Source of the DNA: Verrucomicrobiales bacterium
GTDB lineage: Bacteria > Verrucomicrobiota > Verrucomicrobiia > Limisphaerales > UBA9464
Length of the DNA: 8,680 nucleotides
Direction: 5' to 3'
Assembly (NCBI GenBank): GCA_003445095.1
Contig: DLVS01000715.1
Location: 1 to 8,680 of the forward strand
Shown here: positions 1 through 4,920 of the stretch, piece by piece
Layout of the letters: each line of letters begins with the position of its first letter
Numbering within the stretch: the first letter of the stretch is position 1
Notes under the pieces: model-generated
What the model was told of the DNA's origin: nothing
Database searches by the model: none
The model's input: only the letters and a program-made list of their open reading frames with translations
Position numbers and translations under genes: made by a program

Positions 1-1
1 A

Positions 2-145
2 GAAGAACGTAATAGAGGTATAACTATTAATGCTGCACATATTGAATATGAAACAGAAAAAAGACACTATTCGCATATAGATTGTCCTGGACATCAACAA
101 TATGTAAAAAATATGTTAACAGGTGCTGCTCAAATGGAAGGTGCT
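2..145 (+). CDS. tuf: Elongation factor Tu fragment (internal part of the GTPase domain), partial at both ends, foreign to the rest of the window
   Basis: Reading from base 2 gives 48 codons with no stop that match the EF-Tu GTPase domain: the switch I segment [14 protein letters not shown], then the G3 (Walker B) motif DCPGH, then the following helix [16 protein letters not shown]-Tu delivers aminoacyl-tRNA to the ribosome. The reading starts before the window and stops matching at the GCT at 143-145, where the family would continue with ILVVS. Codons are strongly AT-biased (AAT, ATA, TTA, GAA), unlike the GC-rich remainder. The residues after DCPGH are QQY rather than the near-universal ADY. 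The sequence looks mitochondrial-type or from an AT-rich bacterium; I cannot decide which. Its abrupt end points to a chimeric join rather than a native gene. Confidence 0.85.
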
Positions 146-148
146 AGG
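143..148. other. Chimeric junction between AT-rich EF-Tu DNA and GC-rich bacterial DNA
   Basis: EF-Tu homology on the + strand ends at 145. Protease homology on the - strand is intact up to the Asp codon at 148-150 plus two bases of the next codon. Base composition changes sharply at the same point. Neither side shows a transposon end, tRNA, att-like repeat or inverted repeat, and the two sides share at most one or two bases, so this looks like a ligation or assembly join rather than an integration site. Confidence 0.8.
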
Positions 149-894
149 TCTACGCCGGTGTCCGCAACAGCCACGGTAATGCCTTCGCCCCGCGTCGTGG
201 ACCACGCAGGCCGAACGTTAAGGTCCACTCCTTGTTGGGCGCCGGTGACGGGGTCGCGGTTTTCAAGGTACCATTGCCCCGAGACGATCTGTCCTGGGAT
301 AATCACGCCGGGCGCAATCTCACAGGAACCGATTTCCACTTTCGTCTGAAAGAATTCGTCTGTGGGGGCCGCCGCATAGCTGTCTCCCACGGCCCGTGGG
401 GGATGGCACACGGGATAAGCAGCGTTGACCCTCGGGGTTTCTGCCAGAGCTTCCGCTTCAGCCCATGCGGCGGAGGCATCGCTGGCTTGGAGCACATAGA
501 GGTCGGGCGCGATAGTCCGAGCTAAGGTCAACGGCCGACCCTCGAGAATCGATTCCAGTGGAGTTCCTGGTTCGAGTCTGAGCGCTACCCGGTCCGTGAA
601 AACCCAGGTCTCATTGGGTGCCTCGACTGGGTGGGCCGTAATGGTCGTTTCGGCAACAGCGGCTTGGCGGCTTAGGCGACTGGCAGGCGGTTCGCTCACG
701 AAGGCGGCCGGAGCCGGCAATCGAAACAATGTTGGCGAATCCGCTACACAAGCCATCACCACAGCGCCGAAGAGCACATAACGACCGATGATCACAGTTG
801 AACATAGCAAACTACTAGCGCGGCGGCGAACGGGCACGTTCCGAGATGACGTTTTGGCCTCGTTGAACGACATCTTGCGAGTACGAAGCTTCAC
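146..894 (-). CDS. Secreted subtilisin/kexin-like serine protease, N-terminal part only (truncated at the junction)
   Basis: A 250-residue N-terminal part of a peptidase S8 protein. Residues 22-52 hold a basic stretch followed by a hydrophobic segment ending near MACVADS, read as an export signal or membrane anchor. Residues about 96-162 resemble a propeptide ([16 protein letters not shown] to NAAYPV). The catalytic domain begins at GQWYLEN and continues [23 protein letters not shown], the first catalytic motif with nucleophile-activating Asp at residue 245. The opening QWYLEN...[10 protein letters not shown] is typical of kexin/proprotein-convertase-like S8 enzymes. Catalytic His and Ser and any P-domain lie beyond the junction and are absent. 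The last residues an automatic translation would add (APSI) come from reverse-strand EF-Tu DNA. The start is uncertain: GTG at 894 has GAGG three bases upstream; ATG at 873 is an alternative. About 22 extra residues (TKVEIGSC to QIVSG) lie between DEFF and QWYLEN, where relatives usually have only a few. Confidence 0.8.
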
Positions 895-1101
895 AAACCT
901 CGTAAGTCCCGCGTTCCTAGCCGAGTCTCTCGACTTCGTTACCCCTGAAACCCAATGCTAAGCTGACCTCTTGAACTCATTCCCTCCTCTCGCTGCCCTC
1001 GCGGCGGTCATCGCACTCTCAAGCCACGCCGCGTCGCCGACCGGCACGGACTGGACTGCGGGATCTTGCTGGCGCGCCAACGACCGCAATGCAGCCTCGA
1101 C

Positions 1102-2163
1102 TCAAAGCATAACAGACGCAGCCGGCATCCATGACGCCGGATCGGCCTTCGGCTCTTTAACCGCCTCAAACTGTTCAATGCGCCGGCGCAGCTTGCCCAA
1201 GGCGATGTTCTGCAATTGGCGAATTCGTTCCCGAGTCACTCCGAATTTGCGGCCGATTTCGTCGAGAGTCTTTTCCGGTTCGCCGTCTAGGCCGAATCGC
1301 TCGCGCAGGATCGCGAGTTCTCGTTGATCCAAAATATTCAAGAACCCCACCAACAACCTGTGAGTTGTTTTCTGTTCTAACGTGCGGTATGGGTCGCGGG
1401 ATTCCAGGTCAGGCACTACGTCCACCAAGCGACTCGAATCCTCGTCGCCCAACGGGGCCTCGAGGGACGATGTCTTCTGAGTCGACCGTTGCCAGAACCG
1501 GACCTTCTTTACCGGCACTCCCAATTCGTCCGCCAATTCTTCATCAGAAGGTTCTCGCCCCAGCAACTCCTGCAACTGGTGTGCTGCCCGCTTCATCTTG
1601 GTGACCTTGTCCACCAAATGGACAGGCAAACGAATAGTCTTCGACTGATTGGCGAGAGCGCGCTTGATCGATTGCTTGATCCACCATGAAGCATAGGTAG
1701 AAAGTTTTCCCCCTTTGGCTGGATCGAACCGTTCGACGCCCTTCATCAACCCAATATTTCCCTCGTTGATCAGGTCCAGCAGGGGAAGTCCGAAGCCGTC
1801 GTAGTCTCGAGCGATCTTTACGACCAACCGCAGATTAGCCCGAATCATCCGCTCGCGGGCGGCGTTGTCCCCGCGCTTGATCCTTGCCGCCAAGTCGATC
1901 TCCTCCTGGATCGTGAGCAACGGTACTTCCACGGCATCGCGCATATACAGCGCCAAGGCGGATTTCGATTCGTAGGGGATCGAAGTGACGGCTGGAGCAG
2001 TGGGTGGGCAAGAGTCACCGGATTGAAGTTCCGGGCCGACCGCCTCAGCGGCCGGAGCTACGGTTTGCTCAGGATATCGTCGCGGTGCCTCGTTAACCCC
2101 ACAGGGTGCTGTCCGACGGGTATGACAAACCTTGAGAAGAATGGAGGTGTTCCTCGGTTTCAT
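1102..2163 (-). CDS. RNA polymerase sigma-70 family factor (group 2, RpoD/RpoS-like)
   Basis: A 353-residue primary-like sigma factor that directs RNA polymerase to promoters. Counting from ATG 2163: a divergent N-terminal segment of ~65 residues rich in Pro/Ala; region 1.2 (ALYMRDAVEVPLLTIQEEIDLA) at about 70-92; region 2 at ~105-172 with core-binding and -10-recognition helices (LINEGNIGLMKGVERFD, STYASWWIKQSIKRAL); region 3 at ~175-235; region 4 at ~262-330 with a helix-turn-helix VTRERIRQL that keeps the Arg/Glu/Arg/Gln residues contacting the -35 element. It lacks the long region 1.1 of RpoD. In region 2.4 the usual RpoD Thr is Lys (KQSIKR), a change seen in group-2 factors. The open frame extends upstream to 2403, but that extension has no sigma homology and would run through the repeat box at 2259-2280, so ATG 2163 is preferred; no clear Shine-Dalgarno precedes it. 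It is divergent from the broken MerR gene at 2448, an arrangement that suggests control by that regulator. Confidence 0.88.
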   Translation of the reverse strand: MKPRNTSILLKVCHTRRTAPCGVNEAPRRYPEQTVAPAAEAVGPELQSGDSCPPTAPAVTSIPYESKSALALYMRDAVEVPLLTIQEEIDLAARIKRGDNAARERMIRANLRLVVKIARDYDGFGLPLLDLINEGNIGLMKGVERFDPAKGGKLSTYASWWIKQSIKRALANQSKTIRLPVHLVDKVTKMKRAAHQLQELLGREPSDEELADELGVPVKKVRFWQRSTQKTSSLEAPLGDEDSSRLVDVVPDLESRDPYRTLEQKTTHRLLVGFLNILDQRELAILRERFGLDGEPEKTLDEIGRKFGVTRERIRQLQNIALGKLRRRIEQFEAVKEPKADPASWMPAASVML

Positions 2164-2258
2164 TGACTTGGACGTTGAAGTTCCACCGCCCCAATGCCAG
2201 CAATCTGCGAACTGCCTGACAGCATCGGAACGCTTGTTGACCATCAACCGCGTGTGGT

Positions 2259-2280
2259 TATTTGTCAATATATTGTCTAT
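2259..2280 (-). promoter_or_regulatory. Candidate MerR/CarH-type operator upstream of the sigma gene: two 11-bp direct repeats
   Basis: On the - strand two adjacent 11-mers read ATAGACAATAT and ATTGACAAATA, sharing T at position 2 and ACA at 5-7. The second contains a perfect TTGACA (2268-2263), which could be a -35 element for the sigma gene, though no good -10 lies 16-18 bases downstream. The box is 96-117 bases before the chosen sigma start. I recall CarH-family operators as 11-bp direct repeats with a T..ACA core, and this fits; the assignment is inference. Confidence 0.45.
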
Positions 2281-2415
2281 CATTCGCAGTCTGTTTGGGT
2301 ATGCGTCACCGACAAGACTATCGTGGACCGAATTTCTGCTGTTCCATACTGATATAGCCATCGTTGCGTGCGGCCGGAGGTCTCGGTCCCTGGCGCTTGT
2401 CAAACTCGAAGGTTA

Positions 2416-2437
2416 CTGTTGTCTATATTTTGTATAT
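2416..2437 (-). promoter_or_regulatory. Second candidate operator, just upstream of the MerR-family gene: two 11-bp direct repeats
   Basis: On the - strand the adjacent 11-mers read ATATACAAAAT and ATAGACAACAG, again with T at 2 and ACA at 5-7, the same register and orientation as the box at 2259-2280. It ends 10 bases before the ATG at 2448 and overlaps the AT-rich stretch (TATATT at 2424-2429, TATATG at 2433-2438) that would hold the promoter of the MerR-family gene, which would suit autorepression with a very short leader. Confidence 0.45.
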
Positions 2438-2447
2438 GTGTTCCCCA

Positions 2448-2769
2448 ATGACCGATCTTGCCCCGAAATACTCGATCAAAATTGTCGCTCAGCGAACCGG
2501 TTTGAGTCCGCCCGCCATTCGGGTGTGGGAACAAGGTTTCGCCACGATCCATCCCGAACGCTCGCCGGGAAATCCGGGATGATACGGTGAGGATGATATT
2601 CGAAGGCCACGCTTCCTTCGGCAGGCCCCCAGGCGGGTCATTCGATCCTCACCGTCGCGAAACTGGGGTACCCGGGTTGCGGGAAATCGTGGAACGGACA
2701 GATCCGCTTCAGCAACGGGTGCGCGTTTCGGCGGTGGCCAACTGTGCTTCTGGGCGCACGAGCACTTGA
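2448..2769 (+). pseudogene. Broken MerR-family regulator, CarH/LitR-like DNA-binding domain
   Basis: From ATG 2448 the protein begins MTDLAPKYSIKIVAQRTGLSP, then AIRVWEQGFATIHPERSPGN: the winged helix-turn-helix of MerR regulators of the type that precede cobalamin-binding domains. The family motif NRRLYSE is replaced by NPG-stop-YGE, with TGA at 2580-2582. Past it the same frame gives YGEDDIRRPRFLRQA, then family sequence moves frame twice: AGHSILTVAKL from 2633, and VPGLREIVERTDP from 2668. Each shift equals loss of one base in a run (C at 2626-2630; G at 2665-2668). The last frame stops at 2767-2769. In the first frame, FWAHEHLIAGVRRQ at about 2748-2790 might be a remnant of the later helical bundle (EH motif), but this is weak. 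Only ~65 bases then remain before the converging cytochrome gene, so any effector domain is lost. The nonsense codon and damaged RRL motif argue for real decay rather than read error alone. Confidence 0.75.
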
Positions 2770-2833
2770 TCGCCGGCGTCAGGCGACAAATTGAAGCAAG
2801 CCAAAGCCAGCGATGAGTTCGACGGTGGTGACG

Positions 2834-3556
2834 TCACTTCGCGCCTTGGGCGATCCAGCGCTTCACTAAGTCGATCTGCTTAGCAGACAGTTTGTGCTTC
2901 TCTGGTTTGGGTAAGTCGCCATCCAACCCGGAAATGATCGTGATCAATGAGCTTTTCTTGAGGTCACCGGGAATGATGACCGCACCGTAACCGCTTCCGC
3001 CTTTGAGCACGGTCGTGAGGGTCAACGCGTTAAATCCTCCCTTGGGCGTGTCAGTTCCATGACACGAACCGCACGACGACGCAAACAGTGCCTGGACGTC
3101 ATTTGCAAACGTCACCGGTTTCTCCACGTCGACGGGGCCATCCGGCCATTCGGCGCCTTGGTCAATCCACGCGCGTAGCACGCCGATTTGCTCGCGAGTC
3201 AACGGCTCGGACTGTCCGGGCTTGTCACTCGGTGGAGGCATCAGCATCTCATCTACGAGGCCTGCGATCATGTGGATCAGCGAACTCTGCTCGCTTTTGC
3301 CGACCACGATCGTCGGGCCGTAATCCGTGTCTTTGAATGCTGCAGTCCGCGAGTCGATGCGGTATTTGCCCTTCTGCTTGTCCGGGCCGTGACAGGAAAT
3401 GCATGACTCTTTGAAGATCGGATAAACCTCACGAACGAAATCGATCTTGCCCGACACCGGAGGCGGCAATTTCGACACATCGATTGGTTTGCTTTCGGCG
3501 GCCGCCAAGCCGATCGGCAATACCCACACCGCTTTTAGAAATCGGGCGAGCTTCAT
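2834..3556 (-). CDS. Secreted di-haem protein with two Planctomycete-type cytochrome c domains
   Basis: 240 residues. Residues 1-21 form a signal peptide (basic MKLARFLK, hydrophobic core, AAA-ES cleavage region), so the protein acts outside the cytoplasm. Two tandem domains of the Planctomycete cytochrome C family follow: residues ~38-135 with haem-binding CISCH at 52-56, GPDKQKGKYRIDSR and MPPP at 106-109, then AWIDQGAEWP; and residues ~148-238 with CGSCH at 162-166, GTDTPKGGFN and RWIAQGA. Each CxxCH binds one haem covalently; the Met of MPPP is the likely sixth ligand in domain 1. In domain 2 the equivalent place reads LPKPEKHKLS with no Met. The family often accompanies secreted sugar- or polyol-oxidising systems in PVC bacteria; the precise partner is unknown. 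No Shine-Dalgarno is visible. It faces the DsbA-like gene divergently across ~146 bases, and converges with the MerR remnant. Confidence 0.85.
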   Translation of the reverse strand: MKLARFLKAVWVLPIGLAAAESKPIDVSKLPPPVSGKIDFVREVYPIFKESCISCHGPDKQKGKYRIDSRTAAFKDTDYGPTIVVGKSEQSSLIHMIAGLVDEMLMPPPSDKPGQSEPLTREQIGVLRAWIDQGAEWPDGPVDVEKPVTFANDVQALFASSCGSCHGTDTPKGGFNALTLTTVLKGGSGYGAVIIPGDLKKSSLITIISGLDGDLPKPEKHKLSAKQIDLVKRWIAQGAK

Positions 3557-3691
3557 AACGCCACGAGGTTACTCAACTCACTGCCAGTGCCAAGAGTACA
3601 TCGATCGCTGCCAGCGAATCTGGTGACCGCTTCGATGCCCCTCCTGCTCTGCAGCCCGATTGCCGACGTGACAGCCTCCTCCTCGCTGGCC

Positions 3692-3695
3692 AGGG
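3692..3695 (+). promoter_or_regulatory. Ribosome binding site favouring GTG 3703 for the DsbA-like gene
   Basis: AGGG is placed seven bases before GTG 3703 and thirteen before ATG 3709, so the GTG is the better start; most other genes here have no such site. Confidence 0.4.
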
Positions 3696-3702
3696 TTCCG
3701 GC

Positions 3703-4377
3703 GTGAGCATGCCCGGATCGCTGCGAGTCACGTATTATTTGGAAGTCGTTTCGTCGTGGTGTTGGTGGACGGAGCCAACCTGGACGGAACTCAAAGCCCG
3801 CTTCGCTGGCCGTGTCGAATTTGAATGGAAGATTGCTTTGATGGATGAGACTGGGCTTCCCAAATCGCGGGCGCAATAATGTGAGTGGTTCTATCGGCGC
3901 AGCGGCACCATCGTTCGCTCGCCGTACATGCTGAATGCCGGCTGGTTTCAACCTGAGCTAAGAGAATATCTTGCCCCCAACTTCGTGGCCGAAGCGGCCA
4001 GAGATTTGGGCGTAACCGATGACCGAGTGCGGTTGGCCCTCGCGCACGCGGCCGTCCGCGAGGGGCGTCAAGTGGGTCGGTGGGAAATCGCTGCCGAAGT
4101 GGGGGCGCGCGCGGCGGATTTGGAGGCGGCGATGTTGTTAGCCCGCGCCCAATCGCCCGAAGTGGCGGCGCGGTGCAAGACTACGACCGCGGAATTCCAC
4201 GCACTCCAGGTCAGCCAACGTCCGACCTTTCTTTTGGAAAGCTCAATTGGCGATCGCGCCGTGTTCTCGGGAATCTGGGCGTTGGCCCCGCTCCAAATCA
4301 CCTTGGAAACGATGGCTGCCGATGCCGCCGCCTACACCACCCACGGCGCGCATTTCGGTGGACCGCCACCGGAGTGA
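3703..4377 (+). pseudogene. DsbA/FrnE-like thioredoxin-fold oxidoreductase gene interrupted by one in-frame TAA
   Basis: Starting at GTG 3703 (AGGG at 3692-3695, seven bases upstream) or ATG 3709, one frame gives VTYYLEVVSSWCWW, then VEFEWKIALMDETGLP and SRAQ, a TAA at 3877-3879, and directly CEWFYRRSGTIVRSP and the rest of the protein in the same frame to TGA 4375-4377. Homology is continuous across the stop. This matches the DsbA-like thioredoxin-fold family related to FrnE and 2-hydroxychromene-2-carboxylate isomerase: N-terminal beta-alpha unit with SSWCWW in place of a CxxC, a helical insert (residues ~75-160), and a C-terminal thioredoxin part (QRPTFLLESSIGDRAVFSG). Relatives have one residue between Gln and Glu-Trp, so the sequence CAA-TAA-TGT is best explained by duplication of AAT from an original CAA-TGT. 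Total ~224 codons, normal length. ATG 3928 could restart a 149-residue product without the active-site strand. It ends six bases from the converging chagasin-like gene. Confidence 0.78.
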
Positions 4378-4383
4378 AGAGGG

Positions 4384-4806
4384 TCACCTAACAACAACCG
4401 TGACTTCGAACGTCTTGGCCGCCACTACATCCACTTCCCACGGCCGCAGGTAGCCGAACTTGAGCGGAGAAGTCCCCGGTCCAACCGCCCGAAAGGTCAG
4501 CGTGAGCGTACCCCCAGCGCCCATTAAAGGGGTGCCATCCGGGCCGGTAGCACCCGTCGGTTGGTATTCCGGACGGGTGAGTCGTGCTAACACCCAGGAA
4601 TTCACATCGATCGTCTGCCAGGTGTAACCCGTCGTGGCATTGGATTCCAATTTGACCTCGAGCAGGTCCCCCGTTTTGAGCTGAATCGTGGAACCGGAGT
4701 CGGCTGCGGTTATCGTTCGAGTTTGCGGCGGCGATTGGCAACCTGCTCCCAGCATGGCGCTGGCAACGGTGACGAAGGTCAGGCAAACAGAAGATCGGCT
4801 TTTCAT
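4384..4806 (-). CDS. Chagasin-family (I42) cysteine-protease inhibitor, predicted lipoprotein
   Basis: 140 residues. The N-terminus is a lipoprotein-type signal peptide (MKSRSSVCLTFVTVASAMLGAGC); Cys23 is the likely lipid-modified residue, although position -3 is Gly rather than the usual Leu. The mature part carries all three conserved loops of the chagasin/ICP inhibitors of papain-like cysteine peptidases: NATTGYTW at 56-63 (family NPTTGY), GAGG at 96-99 (family GxGG), and RPWE at 121-124 (family RPW). These loops insert into the protease active cleft. The protein therefore probably sits in the cell envelope and blocks C1-type peptidases; the target is unknown and no such peptidase is in the window. 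It lies 114 bases downstream of the dehydrogenase gene on the same strand and converges with the DsbA-like gene with only six bases between stop codons, leaving no room for a terminator. Confidence 0.87.
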   Translation of the reverse strand: MKSRSSVCLTFVTVASAMLGAGCQSPPQTRTITAADSGSTIQLKTGDLLEVKLESNATTGYTWQTIDVNSWVLARLTRPEYQPTGATGPDGTPLMGAGGTLTLTFRAVGPGTSPLKFGYLRPWEVDVVAAKTFEVTVVVR

Positions 4807-4920
4807 AGTTCGAAAGGATGTCGGTCGAAGTCGGCGAACAAAAGTTGCAGGAACCCGTCGGCCAACACGAGCCCGTTTTCAAGCATGGACGTGCGGCGAA
4901 ACCGACGAACGGTCTTAGCA

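Noticed and set aside
387..401. Inverted repeat CCCACG-GCC-CGTGGG.
   Set aside because: It lies within protease coding sequence, has a three-base loop and no T-run.
971..1327. Plus-strand frame starting TTG 971 whose first ~22 residues look like a signal peptide.
   Set aside because: After ~45 codons it runs antisense through the sigma factor gene; no ribosome site, no recognisable family. The stretch 895-1101 otherwise holds nothing I can name.
2164..2403. Extension of the sigma factor frame upstream by 80 residues to 2403.
   Set aside because: No sigma homology in the extension, and it would code through the AT-rich repeat box at 2259-2280.
2828..2837. Palindrome GTGACGTCAC at the stop codon of the cytochrome gene.
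   Set aside because: Too short for a terminator, no loop or T-run, and expected by chance.
3553..3951. Minus-strand open frame of 132 codons.
   Set aside because: It is antisense to the DsbA-like gene and shows no family features.
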